DNA from: Calothrix anomala FACHB-343
Lineage (GTDB): Bacteria; Cyanobacteriota; Cyanobacteriia; Cyanobacteriales; Nostocaceae
Direction of reading: 5' to 3'
Length of the DNA stretch: 64,000 nucleotides
NCBI RefSeq assembly: GCF_014696435.1
Contig: NZ_JACJQG010000036.1
Location: forward strand, 24,760-88,759
The notes below the pieces were generated by a model. That model searched no databases, was not told the origin of the DNA, and saw only the letters and a program-made list of their open reading frames with translations. The position numbers and the translations under genes were made by a program. Shown here piece after piece: positions 1 to 9,187 of this stretch (its first letter is position 1; the number at the start of each line of letters is the position of its first letter).

Positions 1-1
1 T

Positions 2-628
2 GGTGCGGGTGAAGCTGAAGATGGTCATGGTTTTGAAGGTACACTCGACCACTCTCAATTGCTGACCGACCCCGATGAAGCTGTTAGCTTTGTAGAACAA
101 ACCCAAGTAGATGCTTTGGCTGTTGCTATCGGTACCAGCCACGGTGCTTATAAGTTTACCCGCAAGCCAACTGGCGAAATTTTGGCAATCAGCCGCATTG
201 AAGAAATTCACCGCCGCTTACCCAACACCCACTTGGTAATGCACGGTTCTTCTTCTGTACCTGAAGATTTGATTGCTTTAATTAACGAGTACGGCGGTGC
301 TATTCCTGAAACCTACGGCGTACCTGTAGAAGAAATTCAAAAAGGTATCAAGAGCGGTGTACGTAAGGTAAATATTGACACCGACAACCGTTTGGCTATT
401 ACTGCTGCGGTACGTGAAGCTTTAACCAAGAATCCTAAGGAATTTGACCCCCGTCACTTCCTCAAGCCTTCTATCACTTACATGCAGAAGGTTTGTGCAG
501 AACGCTATCAGCAATTTGGTACTGCTGGTAATGCTAGCAAGATTAAGCAAGTTTCCTTGGAAGATTTTGCTGCTAAGTACGCTAAAGGCGAACTCAAAGT
601 TGTTACCAAGTCTGCTGCTGCAGTTTAA
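2..628 (+). CDS. fbaA: Class II fructose-1,6-bisphosphate aldolase, 5' end outside the window
   Basis: Cleaves or condenses fructose-1,6-bisphosphate (and sedoheptulose bisphosphate in the Calvin cycle) in the cytosol using a catalytic metal. The frame is open from base 2, so only about the last 208 residues are seen; the family is about 350-360 residues. Visible class II motifs are GTSHGAYK, the HGSSS phosphate/metal region and NIDTDNRLA, which binds the dihydroxyacetone phosphate moiety. The C-terminal part with PSITYMQKV is typical of the cyanobacterial, CbbA-like form. It is followed by a strong hairpin terminator. The family call is very secure; the symbol (fbaA, fda or cbbA) depends on convention. 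Confidence 0.95.
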   Translation, partial: GAGEAEDGHGFEGTLDHSQLLTDPDEAVSFVEQTQVDALAVAIGTSHGAYKFTRKPTGEILAISRIEEIHRRLPNTHLVMHGSSSVPEDLIALINEYGGAIPETYGVPVEEIQKGIKSGVRKVNIDTDNRLAITAAVREALTKNPKEFDPRHFLKPSITYMQKVCAERYQQFGTAGNASKIKQVSLEDFAAKYAKGELKVVTKSAAAV

Positions 629-691
629 TTTGGTTAGGTATTTAGGAGCATAGTACAGCTTTGCTCCTATCAGTCTGGAAATTGTGATTTT

Positions 692-727
692 AAAAAACCA
701 GGTAGCAATTGAGTTACCTGGTTTTTT
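692..727 (+). terminator. Rho-independent terminator after the aldolase gene
   Basis: A 13-bp stem, AAAAAACCAGGTA paired with TACCTGGTTTTTT, around a 10-nt loop and ending in a T run, 63 bases after the aldolase stop. The A run on the other side would let it act in both directions. Confidence 0.85.
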
Positions 728-730
728 GTT

Positions 731-780
731 ATTGGGCATTGGGCATGGGGCATTGGGCATGGGGCATTGGGCATGGGGCA
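731..780. repeat. GGGCATT/GGGCATG heptamer tandem repeat
   Basis: Seven-base units alternating between GGGCATT and GGGCATG follow the aldolase terminator. It belongs to the class of short tandemly repeated sequences of filamentous cyanobacteria. A related run occurs at 30812-30842. Confidence 0.85.
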
Positions 781-850
781 GAAAAAGTCAAAAGTCAAAA
801 ATATTTCTGAATACTTCGACAAGCTCAGTACAAGTTTTGAATTGATTTTG

Positions 851-922
851 TCCCCCTTCCCTTGTCCCCCTTGTCCTCCTTGTCCTCCTTATCCTCCTTG
901 TCCCCCTTTCCCTCCCTTCCCT
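851..922. repeat. Polypyrimidine tract with CCTTGTCC-like repeats
   Basis: Seventy-odd bases of almost pure C/T on the plus strand, built from imperfect CCTTGTCC and CCTCCTT units. It runs up to the hisD stop codon. No gene signal is seen in it. Confidence 0.7.
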
Positions 923-2207
923 ATTCTGCTGCTAATCGTATGGCTACGCTACCGCCGTGTGCGGGTAGTCCTTCGGCTGTGGCTAGGGTGACTGCTGCTT
1001 GACCGATTGTTTGTAATGCTTGTTGGTTGCATTCTAAGTAGGTGATGCGCTTTAAGAAGTCGTAGACGCTTAAGCCAGAAGCAAAACGGGCGGAACGGGA
1101 GGTAGGTAATACGTGATTTGGCCCGCCTAAATAATCGCCAATGGCTTCTGGGGTGTAGCGTCCTAAAAATAGGCTACCAGCGCATTTGATTTGATTGGCG
1201 AGTAATTGGGGGTTATCAATACACAATTCTATGTGTTCTGGTGCTAGCTGGTTTATTAGGGGAATACTTTCGGCTAAATCGTTGACAATTATTACCGCCC
1301 CATGCTTTTCCCAACTGGCGCTAGCTACTGCTTTGGTAGCGAGGTTATTTAAAACTTGCGCCACAGATGCGATCGCTTTTTCGGCAAATTCAGCTGAGTC
1401 GGTAATTAAAATAGATTGGGCGCTAGGATCGTGTTCGGCTTGTGATAGTAAATCCCAAGCAATCCATTCGGGATTATTTTGATTATCGGCAACTACGAGA
1501 ATTTCTGATGGCCCGGCAATACTATCAATTCCTACCGTACCAAATACTTGGCGTTTAGCTTCGGCAACATAAGCGTTACCAGGGCCGACGATTTTATCCA
1601 CAGGGGCGATAGTTTCTGTACCATAAGCTAAAGCTGCGATCGCTTGTGCCCCACCAATACCATATATTTCTGTGACACCAGCAATTTTAGCAGCTGCCAA
1701 CACTGCGGGATTAATCTCACCGCGAGGCATGGGTACTGTCATCACAATTCGTTCAACGCCAGCAATTTTGGCTGGTAAGGCGTTCATTAATACTGAACTC
1801 GGATAACTAGCGCGTCCCCCCGGTACATAAATCCCAACTTTCGACAGCGCTACCCAATTTAAGCCCAATTTTACGCCGACTGTATCGGTATAGCCGATAT
1901 CTTGGGGTAGTTGTTTTTCATGAAACGCCGCGATTCTTTGGGCGGCTAGTTCTAAAGCTGCTGTCACATCCGCCGGACATTTGGCAGCTAGTTCGGCAAT
2001 AAAGCGATCGCTTAAACGCAAAGACTGAGCATTATAATTGTCAAAGCGGCTGGTATATTCATTCACTGCCGCATCACCACGAGCTTTGACATCAGCCAGA
2101 ATCTCTCTTACTGTCCCGCTAACATCAACAGTTGCTTCCCGGCGATCGTTTACAAGTGCTTTGAATTGGGTAGAAAAATCTTTGTCGGTTGTGTGAAGTA
2201 GCTGCAT
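921..2207 (-). CDS. hisD: Histidinol dehydrogenase
   Basis: Catalyses the last two steps of histidine synthesis, L-histidinol to L-histidine, with two NAD+ and a zinc ion. The 428-residue length is normal for the family. Visible motifs are the GPGNAYVAEAKRQVFG nucleotide-binding segment, SQAEHDPSA, APEHIEL (catalytic Glu-His region) and GGPNHVLPT near the C terminus. The start MQLLHTTDKDF matches the usual short N terminus. It stands alone: no other his gene is in the window, as is common in cyanobacteria, where his genes are scattered. The 3' end abuts a polypyrimidine tract, and I see no clear terminator. Confidence 0.96.
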   Translation of the reverse strand: MQLLHTTDKDFSTQFKALVNDRREATVDVSGTVREILADVKARGDAAVNEYTSRFDNYNAQSLRLSDRFIAELAAKCPADVTAALELAAQRIAAFHEKQLPQDIGYTDTVGVKLGLNWVALSKVGIYVPGGRASYPSSVLMNALPAKIAGVERIVMTVPMPRGEINPAVLAAAKIAGVTEIYGIGGAQAIAALAYGTETIAPVDKIVGPGNAYVAEAKRQVFGTVGIDSIAGPSEILVVADNQNNPEWIAWDLLSQAEHDPSAQSILITDSAEFAEKAIASVAQVLNNLATKAVASASWEKHGAVIIVNDLAESIPLINQLAPEHIELCIDNPQLLANQIKCAGSLFLGRYTPEAIGDYLGGPNHVLPTSRSARFASGLSVYDFLKRITYLECNQQALQTIGQAAVTLATAEGLPAHGGSVAIRLAAE

Positions 2208-2371
2208 GGACAGTATCTTAAATGCGCTAAGGTCAATAATAAATCGGAGTACGATCTATAACATTTTACCCTAAATGTATGTCGAAAAACGCTGAATTTT
2301 GCGAGTATTATTTTGTCGTTTCACACATCTAGGTATAGCTTTCTCTTGAAAAATTATCTACATTTTTACTT

Positions 2372-3031
2372 TTAGTAAACAGATTTCCAACCTTCTACAG
2401 TTCCTTTACCGATTTGGCTATCAACAGCTTCCCCACTTTCTGATAAAAGTCTAATAGTGACATTTTTCGCAGGTGAATTTTTCAAAGCAGTTGCTAACTC
2501 ATCACTAACTTTAAATGTACCGTTGTTTCCTGCTAACCGAAAAACCTGTTCGCCAATTTTGATATACAGGTTATTAATCTTGAGGGTGTTGTGAGAAACT
2601 AAACATTCAGGTGCAGCTAGCAAAGTATGATAGTATGAACGATAAGCACAATTGCGAGAGCTATAAGCTAAAAGTACGCGAATAGAATTGCGACTCCACA
2701 GGCTAATTACTTCTACTCTGGCATTATTATTAACAAAGTTACTCCAGAAATAATTGCGGTCAAAAATACCCAAATAATTACCTTCAAAAGGGTCTTCAAT
2801 TTTCACCAGCTTTGACCAAGGTACATCCATATTTGCACCCAAAGCCGCAGATTTAACTACTGGTATTTCCCCAGATGTTTTAGCTAGTCTATTACTTGAC
2901 TGTGCAACAACTGGTTGGGAATGAATCATGCTTGTTGTTGCTAAATTTAGAGATACTAGACCTAATCCTACTATTGCCAGTCTAGCCAAACTCCAAATTC
3001 TGTGATTTTTATCCTTGGAGTGCATTAACAT
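2372..3031 (-). CDS. Secreted hypothetical protein
   Basis: A 219-residue protein I do not recognise. Residues about 12-45 form a positively charged, then hydrophobic segment ending near VVAQS, which looks like a Sec signal peptide, so a periplasmic or secreted location is likely. The mature part has two cysteines (NCAYRS and PECLVS) that could form a disulfide, and a C-terminal stretch with FRLAGNNGTFKVSDEL that resembles a small beta domain. It is monocistronic, separated from hisD by 164 bases. The start could be M1 or M3. Function unknown. Confidence 0.7.
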   Translation of the reverse strand: MLMHSKDKNHRIWSLARLAIVGLGLVSLNLATTSMIHSQPVVAQSSNRLAKTSGEIPVVKSAALGANMDVPWSKLVKIEDPFEGNYLGIFDRNYFWSNFVNNNARVEVISLWSRNSIRVLLAYSSRNCAYRSYYHTLLAAPECLVSHNTLKINNLYIKIGEQVFRLAGNNGTFKVSDELATALKNSPAKNVTIRLLSESGEAVDSQIGKGTVEGWKSVY

Positions 3032-3324
3032 AACTGAATCTAAAACTTAGCTATCAAATTTATCTGCAAATGAATCATGAGTATTTATCCTTGATGGTGC
3101 TCAACTTAATTAGCAGATAGGTATATTACAAATATAGCTACAATTTTTATCCGTGCCGATGCGATCGCAGAGTCTCAACTAAACTTTACTTAGTTAATAA
3201 AGTAGATAATTTTGCTATATAAAAAATCTCAGTTTATGCGTGAATAAATTCTTAAACCTGTATTTTATGCTTTAAAAGCTGATATTCATCCTGAGCGCCA
3301 AATTTATCTAAAGATTTCGTCTTA

Positions 3325-3449
3325 AGGGACTTCCAGAAAATAAATTATCGCATTTTCATAGTTGCAAATTATTTCTCCTCTGCTTCCTCTACCTCCTCTG
3401 CTTCCTCTGCATACACAGCGATGGAATATTTTTTTAGTTGGAAGTTCCT
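3325..3449. mobile_element. MITE-like element, copy 1 (AGGGACTTCC family)
   Basis: 125 bp with imperfect terminal inverted repeats of about 30 bp. The left end begins AGGGACTTCC; the right end, read in reverse complement, begins AGGAACTTCC. The core is a CCTCTGCTTC-type pyrimidine repeat. Copies 2 and 3 lie at 18251-18374 and 44049-44171. The right end provides the last two bases of the acylphosphatase stop codon. It fills most of the 416-base gap 3032-3447; the rest of that gap shows only a HIP1-like site and AT-rich DNA. Confidence 0.75.
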
Positions 3450-3744
3450 AACGCCTCACTTCAAAACCTCGCAAACCCTCCGGTTCTTCGTACTCCACCA
3501 CTACATTTTGTACCACAGCCGCCGGAGGGCCGCTATGACACCAGCGCACCATATCTTCTACGACTTCACGCGCACCTTCAAAAACTGCTTCCACGCGACT
3601 ATCACCGAGATTGCGCACCCAGCCAGTTAATCCCAACTGACTAGCTGTATCTACTGTAGCGTAGCGATAACCAACCCCTTGGACTCGTCCAGAAATCCAA
3701 ACATGGGCGCGAATTAGCTTTGGTATTGGTGTAGAATTCGGCAT
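3448..3744 (-). CDS. acyP: Acylphosphatase
   Basis: Hydrolyses the carboxyl-phosphate bond of acyl phosphates such as acetyl phosphate or carbamoyl phosphate. It is 98 residues, close to the family's usual 90-100. The signature HVWISGRVQGVGYRY holds the phosphate-binding loop and catalytic Arg, and GWVRNLGDSRVEAVFEG contains the catalytic Asn. The C terminus, GLRGFEVRR, is complete by comparison with the family. The TAG stop lies exactly on the border of a MITE (3325-3449), so the insertion set the present end of the gene. No operon partner is evident. Confidence 0.93.
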   Translation of the reverse strand: MPNSTPIPKLIRAHVWISGRVQGVGYRYATVDTASQLGLTGWVRNLGDSRVEAVFEGAREVVEDMVRWCHSGPPAAVVQNVVVEYEEPEGLRGFEVRR

Positions 3745-3979
3745 TGACTGGTATATGGTTGACGATTTCCAGTTTAGCGGGTTTTGCGACCGGGATTAAA
3801 TCATCCCGACATTTAGCTCTGTGAGTGGGTAATAGTGATAAATTGTTGGTCACTGAAATTGCGATCGCTCTTGAGGATGCTTGTCCACAATCGAGACTGG
3901 AGACTGTCAACCAGCAAATACATCCCAAAGTTGCAATTACCAATTACCCAACCTGTCAATTTCAACTTTTCACGTACTT

Positions 3980-4363
3980 ATGTCTAATTTGCCACCACTC
4001 ACTACAGAAACTATTTGGGCAATTCTCAACGAAACCATTGATGATGCAACAGTCAACCAATTGTTATGGTATCACTTAGGTTATCGCTACAATTCATCAA
4101 CAGAAGATTGGGACAATAGCCAAGTCGCACCAGAATGGCGAGACGAATACCCACAACCACCAGATTTTATTGACAGTCGTCCCGCCATAGTCAAATTAAC
4201 TCGTTCCATTCCCAAAGAAAACAAACAAATACTCAAAGAAAAGTTAGGTTTCAAAGGTTATAAAATTGGTGAATTCGGCCCAAGACAAACTCGCAGAGCA
4301 ACTGCCGCCAATTGGTTGTATAGTTACATGAATCCACCTAGCAGCAACCTCGAACCAGTTTAA
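3980..4363 (+). CDS. DUF1823-like conserved cyanobacterial protein
   Basis: A 127-residue protein starting at MSNLPPLTTETIWAILN. The frame is open further upstream, but residues before this Met look non-coding. It contains WYHLGYRYN, a Trp-rich segment and a C-terminal FGPRQTRRATAANWLYSYM block, which I associate with the DUF1823 family of cyanobacteria and plastid-bearing eukaryotes. No signal peptide or membrane segment is seen, so it is probably cytosolic. The biochemical role is unknown. It lies divergently from acyP, with 235 bases between the starts. Confidence 0.72.
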   Translation: MSNLPPLTTETIWAILNETIDDATVNQLLWYHLGYRYNSSTEDWDNSQVAPEWRDEYPQPPDFIDSRPAIVKLTRSIPKENKQILKEKLGFKGYKIGEFGPRQTRRATAANWLYSYMNPPSSNLEPV

Positions 4364-4553
4364 GAATAATCAAGTTCATTATTTAGGGTGTCCTATTACG
4401 CACCCTAAAATCTCAACATAATACCGTTTCTTTTTAAAACTGTGCCAAATTCTCCTCATCTCTAATTCTTGGCGTACTTGGCGTCTTCTCTGCGAGACGC
4501 TACGCGAAGGCGGTTAATTTTTTTCATATTTATTTAAGTCACACTAGTAGCTA

Positions 4554-4627
4554 GTAGGTTGGGTTGAACGAAGTGAAACCCAACATTTCCGGTGGCTTGT
4601 TGGGTTTCGTTCCTCAACCCAACCTAC
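4554..4627. repeat. GTAGGTTGGG palindromic repeat, copy 1
   Basis: A dispersed palindrome with arms GTAGGTTGGGTTGAACGAAG and the complementary CAACCCAACCTAC end. This is the uninterrupted form; related copies lie at 7939-8033 and 59111-59232. The surrounding gap 4364-4892 also has a small GAGACGCTACGCGAAGGCGG repeat at about 4493-4513 and a half copy of the ATACAGCAGATTG inverted repeat near 4718-4750. Confidence 0.8.
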
Positions 4628-4892
4628 AGTTTGTCTTTATTATCTCAAACAAAACACTTTATTGATGCATAAAGTATAGAAATAGTAAGGCTAAATTTTT
4701 TGAAATAAATAATTATTTGTACCTCACCAATTGGTAATCTGCTGTTAATTAAAACATAATATATAAGAAATTTAAAACTTATATCCCTAGATAGAGGAAC
4801 TCATCAGTTAATTATCTCCACAGGTCTATTGGCGAATGTAATCTGTGAATAAGAGAATAATCTTAACAAGATTTGCTACTCCAAATAATTAT

Positions 4893-6551
4893 ATGTCGAA
4901 GCCAATTGAATTTAATTTATTTGCTCCCTACAACAAAGGTGCAGTATTAATTGGGTCTTTTTCTGATTGGCAAGAAATACCCATGCAAAAAGGAGATGAT
5001 GGTTATTTCCGCACAACCGTAGATTTAGAAGATGGCGCTTATCAATATAAATTCCGCGTCCAAACAAACTCTTGGTTCTTTGAGGCAGAACAATGGGTAG
5101 ATGTCACAGATCCTTATGCAACTGACATAGACGAAATAGGGGGTAAAGATAATGGTGTAGTACGCATCAAAGATGGGGAAAGAATAGTTGATACCTATGT
5201 TTGGCACCATGATGATAAACATTTACCTGCAGATCATGAATTAGTAATTTATGAATTGCATGTTGCAGATTTTTCTGGTGGAGAAGACGATCCCTATGCA
5301 CGCGGAAAGTATAAACATGTAATTGAAAAATTAGATTATTTGTGTGAATTAGGAATTAACGCCATCGAATTAATGCCAGTTAAAGAATATCCGGGAGATT
5401 ATAGCTGGGGATACAATCCGCGTCACTTTTTTGCAACAGAATCTAGTTATGGTTCTACAGCAGAATTAAAAAATTTAATTGATGAATGTCATGCTAGAGG
5501 CATTCGCATTATCATGGATGGTATTTATAATCATTCAGAAGCTAGCGCACCTTTAACCCAAATCGATCACGATTATTGGTATCATCACGCGCCTCGCGAT
5601 CCTGATAATAGCTGGGGGCCTGAGTTTAACTACGAACATTACGATGAGAATTTAGAAACCTATCCCGCCAGAAAATTTATTGGTGATACTATTCGTTTTT
5701 GGATTGAAGAATATCATGTAGATGGTATTCGCTATGATGCGGCACGACAAATTGCCAACTACGATTTTATGCACTGGATTGTGCAAGAAGCAAAGAACAC
5801 TGCTGGTGCAAAACCTTTTTATAATATTGCCGAACATATTCCCGAAACTACCAGTATTACCAATGTAGACGGGCCGATGGATGGTTGCTGGCATGATAGT
5901 TTCCGTCATACAGTTACAGTACATATTTGTGGCGATACCTTTGATTTAGAAAGCCTAAAAGACGTAATTGATGCCAAACGTCAAGGTTTTTTGGGTGCGA
6001 CAAATGTGGTAAATTATCTCACAAACCATGACCACGATCGCCTCATGGTAGAATTAGGTAAGCGGGAAATTTTCGATGAAGAAGCTTTTAGACGAGCTAA
6101 ATTAGGAGCAGCAATTCTTTTTACTGCAGTTGGTGTACCTTTGGTCTGGATGGCGGAAGAATTTGGAGAATACAAACCAAAACAACAAGAATCAGCGAAA
6201 ATTGATTGGACAATATTAGCTAATGACCTCAATTCTAGCTTACTTGCATACTATAAAGGCTTAATTCACTTGCGTAAAAATAGCCATGCACTTTACACCG
6301 AGAATATAGACTTTATTCATGAAAATGCCGAAGCAAAAGTACTTGCTTATAGCCGTTGGAATGATGAAGGTTCTCGCGTTGTTGTAGTCGCCAATTTTTC
6401 TGAAAATTTCCTAGCTGGATATCATGTACCTAATTTTCCTTGTGGTGGTACCTGGCACGAGTGGACAGCCGATTATGATGTAGAAGCTGGTGATGATGGC
6501 ATCATCACTGATATCGGGCCTTATGAAGCTAAAGTATTTGTGTTGCAGTAA
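4893..6551 (+). CDS. GH13 alpha-amylase-family enzyme with N-terminal CBM48-like domain
   Basis: A glucan-acting enzyme of glycoside hydrolase family 13. From the chosen start (MSKPIEFNLFAPYNKG, 552 residues) an N-terminal beta-sandwich resembling CBM48 (about 1-95) precedes the barrel. The four GH13 regions are visible: DGIYNH (about 209), DGIRYDAAR with nucleophile Asp about 282, NIAEH with acid/base Glu about 314, and NHDHDR (about 378-383). No signal peptide is seen, so it likely acts on glycogen or maltodextrins in the cytosol. It could be a branching enzyme, a trehalohydrolase-like enzyme or an alpha-amylase; sequence reading alone does not decide. An upstream GTG at 4845 is possible but the added residues look non-coding. 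Confidence 0.88.
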   Translation: MSKPIEFNLFAPYNKGAVLIGSFSDWQEIPMQKGDDGYFRTTVDLEDGAYQYKFRVQTNSWFFEAEQWVDVTDPYATDIDEIGGKDNGVVRIKDGERIVDTYVWHHDDKHLPADHELVIYELHVADFSGGEDDPYARGKYKHVIEKLDYLCELGINAIELMPVKEYPGDYSWGYNPRHFFATESSYGSTAELKNLIDECHARGIRIIMDGIYNHSEASAPLTQIDHDYWYHHAPRDPDNSWGPEFNYEHYDENLETYPARKFIGDTIRFWIEEYHVDGIRYDAARQIANYDFMHWIVQEAKNTAGAKPFYNIAEHIPETTSITNVDGPMDGCWHDSFRHTVTVHICGDTFDLESLKDVIDAKRQGFLGATNVVNYLTNHDHDRLMVELGKREIFDEEAFRRAKLGAAILFTAVGVPLVWMAEEFGEYKPKQQESAKIDWTILANDLNSSLLAYYKGLIHLRKNSHALYTENIDFIHENAEAKVLAYSRWNDEGSRVVVVANFSENFLAGYHVPNFPCGGTWHEWTADYDVEAGDDGIITDIGPYEAKVFVLQ

Positions 6552-6587
6552 TTAATTACACTTGTACTTACGAATAGTTTAGGCAGC

Positions 6588-6618
6588 AAAAAAAGGGGGA
6601 AATATTGCCCCCTTTTAA
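6588..6618 (+). terminator. Rho-independent terminator after the GH13 gene
   Basis: AAAAAAAGGGGG and CCCCCTTTT arms around an 8-nt loop, starting 37 bases after the GH13 stop. The right arm ends in a short T run. Confidence 0.75.
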
Positions 6619-6815
6619 TTTAGAAGAATTTTGCAAGTAATAAAAACTCTTTTCTTGGTCTAATAAAATACAACTTTCTGTAGAGCGTTACAAACTATAT
6701 ATAAATATATAAAATTTAGTTTTCTCACAATTTTCTGATTTCTTTAAATTTGGCGTTCGTTTGGGCCTAGAAACTGTGTATAATTTTTAAGCCTCAGTAT
6801 AGTAGCATAAATCAC

Positions 6816-7871
6816 ATGATCTGCTCCATGCGCCACACATTGTTTGATGCCAACATTGAGAACTCTCACGTTTTATTAACTCCGAACGAAGTAAAATCAA
6901 AATTACCATTAACTAAATTAGCCGAAGAGACAGTTCTAAAATATAGGGAAGAACTAGAACAAATTCTCGATTTTCAAGACAGAAGAAAATTTATCGTTGT
7001 CGGCCCTTGCTCAATCCACGATCCAAAAGCCGCATTAGAATATTCACATAAACTCAAGGCTTTAGCAGAGCAAGTCAAAGATAAACTATTGTTAGTGATG
7101 CGAGTTTATTTTGAAAAACCCAGAACTACAGTAGGTTGGAAAGGATTAATCAACGATCCAGAAATGGATGATTCCTTCCATGTAGAAAATGGTTTATTAA
7201 TTGCACGGGAATTACTGTTACAAATTTCCGAATTAGGATTACCTACCGCAACAGAAGCACTTGACCCTATTGTACCTCAATACATTAGCGAACTAGTTGC
7301 TTGGTCAGCAATTGGCGCACGCACAACCGAATCACAAACCCATCGAGAAATGGCTAGTGGACTTTCCATGCCTGTGGGTTTTAAAAATGGTACAGATGGT
7401 AATATTCAAGTAGCCTTAAATGCTTTACAATCTGCGAGAACTCCCCATAATTTTCTCGGCATTAATCAAGACGGACAGGTTAGTGTATTTCAAACTAAAG
7501 GAAATCCTTACGGCCATGTGATTTTACGGGGTGGTTATCAACCTAACTTTGATGCAGATAGTGTCAAAGTAGTAGAAGAGAAATTGAAAGAGGCGAAATT
7601 ACCACCCAGAATTGTCATTGATTGTAGTCATGGTAATACCAATAAAGATTACAGATTGCAATCTGCCGTGTTAGAAAACGTCATTCAACAAGTAGTTAAT
7701 GGCAATACTTCGATTGTGGGTATGATGCTGGAATCAAACTTGTATGAAGGTAATCAACCAGTAAATTGTAAAAAAGAAGAATTAAAATATGGCGTTTCGG
7801 TGACCGATAAATGTATTAGTTGGGAGGAAACCGAAAGAATTATTTTGGCTGCATACGAAAAGCTAAAATAG
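6816..7871 (+). CDS. aroG: 3-deoxy-7-phosphoheptulonate (DAHP) synthase, class I
   Basis: Condenses phosphoenolpyruvate with erythrose 4-phosphate, the first step of the shikimate pathway. The 351-residue length and motifs VVGPCSIHDP, MRVYFEKPRTTVGWKG, GARTTESQTHREMASG, GFKNGTDG and VIDCSHGN are those of the AroF/G/H type. These include the phosphate-binding Lys/Arg residues and metal-ligand Cys and His. The start could be M1 or M5 (MRHTLFD). It is monocistronic; no other aro gene or leader peptide is visible. Which allosteric class it belongs to cannot be told here. Confidence 0.95.
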   Translation: MICSMRHTLFDANIENSHVLLTPNEVKSKLPLTKLAEETVLKYREELEQILDFQDRRKFIVVGPCSIHDPKAALEYSHKLKALAEQVKDKLLLVMRVYFEKPRTTVGWKGLINDPEMDDSFHVENGLLIARELLLQISELGLPTATEALDPIVPQYISELVAWSAIGARTTESQTHREMASGLSMPVGFKNGTDGNIQVALNALQSARTPHNFLGINQDGQVSVFQTKGNPYGHVILRGGYQPNFDADSVKVVEEKLKEAKLPPRIVIDCSHGNTNKDYRLQSAVLENVIQQVVNGNTSIVGMMLESNLYEGNQPVNCKKEELKYGVSVTDKCISWEETERIILAAYEKLK

Positions 7872-7938
7872 AGAGATTAGGGACTAGGGGCTAGCAATTT
7901 GTAGTGGACTGACACGACTAAAATGATGCAGAAAAATT

Positions 7939-8033
7939 GTAGGTTGGGTTGAGGAACGAAACCCAACATTTATCCGGGTGTTGGGTTACCCTGCGGTAAG
8001 GCTGCGCCTACGCAAAGTCTCAACCCAACCTAC
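7939..8033. repeat. GTAGGTTGGG palindromic repeat, copy 2, interrupted
   Basis: Same arms as copy 1, but the second arm is interrupted at 7987-8019 by a sequence starting TACCCTGCGGTAAGGC, which resembles the ~27-nt small repeat found in tRNA T-loops of this window. Confidence 0.75.
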
Positions 8034-8062
8034 ACCTAATGCAACTAGGGGCTAGCAATTTA

Positions 8063-8140
8063 TAAGGTGCGTTATGGTGTTTTACCTAACGCGCCTTATG
8101 AATTAATTAGTAATTCTTTTAATTAAGAATTACTAATTAA
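8063..8140. repeat. Two adjacent hairpins downstream of the SpoIIM gene
   Basis: First hairpin 8063-8098 has TAAGGTGCGTTA paired with TAACGCGCCTTA. Second, 8103-8140, is AT-only (TTAATTAGTAATTCTT paired with AAGAATTACTAATTAA). Read on the minus strand they lie just after the SpoIIM stop and may end or protect that transcript, but no T run follows. Confidence 0.5.
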
Positions 8141-8148
8141 GAATTATT

Positions 8149-9108
8149 TTAGGTTTTAGTTTTTTTCCGCCGACAATAATTCACTAAAAGCACAAATAAT
8201 CCCATACCAACAAGATACTTAAAAGCGTCTGGTACCCTGGGATTAGGAGAGAAAAAACCCTCGATTGTACCAGCAATAACTAACATCGGCACAATTCCAT
8301 ATACTAACTGCACCGCCTGATAACCATAAAATTTGATTGCATCGCGACGACGGTATTTACCAGGAAATAAAATCGCTTTCCCTAAGAGAAACCCAGCAGC
8401 GCCTGCGAAAAATATCGCTGGTAATTCTAGAGAACCATGTGGAAACACAAAAGCCCAAAAGGGATAGGCGAGATGATTTTGCCCGACTAGAGTACCAATA
8501 GCACCAATTAATAAACCATTAAATAACATTAAATATGCTGTATATGCTCCGGCTGTCATCCCACCAGCAACAGCGCCGAAGGAAACTGATAAATTATTCA
8601 CCATAATACTGCTGGATGCCCAAGGTTCAATACCCACAATCGAACCCATCCACAATTGGCGATCGTCGCGCACTTTAGAAATTAAATGTTCAGGTACAAT
8701 TAATGCCATAAAGCTGGGATCTTGCCAAGCGTACCACCAAGCAACTAACGCCGCCAATAAAAATAAGGATGTAGCAAATGCAATATATGCAAATGTTTGC
8801 TGCACTACTGCTGGTAATCCCCATTTGTAGAATTCCACTACAGCTTGCCATTCTTGTCGTCGCGAACCTTGATAAATCTGCGTATAGGCGCGAGTTGTTA
8901 AAGATTGTAAACTATGTATCAATGTGTTTCCGACTTTCTGAGTCCGGGCACGGGCGAGATCTGCCGCTACTGACCGATATAAACTTGCTAAGTCGCGAAT
9001 TTCACCATATTGCAGCGATTTTAGCCCTTTTTTTTCTACTTGCCGTAAAAGTTTGTCCAAACGCTGCCAATTTATTTCTCGTCGTGCAATCCAACGTTGA
9101 ATATTCAT
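8149..9108 (-). CDS. SpoIIM/DUF95-family integral membrane protein
   Basis: A 319-residue protein with a basic, helical N-terminal segment of about 100 residues followed by five or six hydrophobic segments. The SpoIIM-family region includes MTAGAYTAYLMLFNGLLIGAIGTLV and FVFPHGSLELPAIFFAGAAGFLLG, the most conserved part of the family. Such proteins are widespread outside spore formers and commonly sit beside RDD and DUF4129 genes. Here an RDD gene is 1 kb away and a DUF4129 gene is at 45080. It is divergent from the 9188 gene with 79 bases between the starts. Its molecular role is not established. Confidence 0.85.
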   Translation of the reverse strand: MNIQRWIARREINWQRLDKLLRQVEKKGLKSLQYGEIRDLASLYRSVAADLARARTQKVGNTLIHSLQSLTTRAYTQIYQGSRRQEWQAVVEFYKWGLPAVVQQTFAYIAFATSLFLLAALVAWWYAWQDPSFMALIVPEHLISKVRDDRQLWMGSIVGIEPWASSSIMVNNLSVSFGAVAGGMTAGAYTAYLMLFNGLLIGAIGTLVGQNHLAYPFWAFVFPHGSLELPAIFFAGAAGFLLGKAILFPGKYRRRDAIKFYGYQAVQLVYGIVPMLVIAGTIEGFFSPNPRVPDAFKYLVGMGLFVLLVNYCRRKKTKT

Positions 9109-9187
9109 AAATTTTAGAAGGATTCGCTTGCCTGTACTTTAAGATAGCGTCAATTCATTTCCGTACTAGCAAGGATAATTTAACATC

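Noticed and set aside
3641-3943. 100-residue minus-strand frame overlapping acyP
   Set aside because: It overlaps the clear acylphosphatase gene in another frame and the DUF1823 gene's upstream region; no recognisable features.
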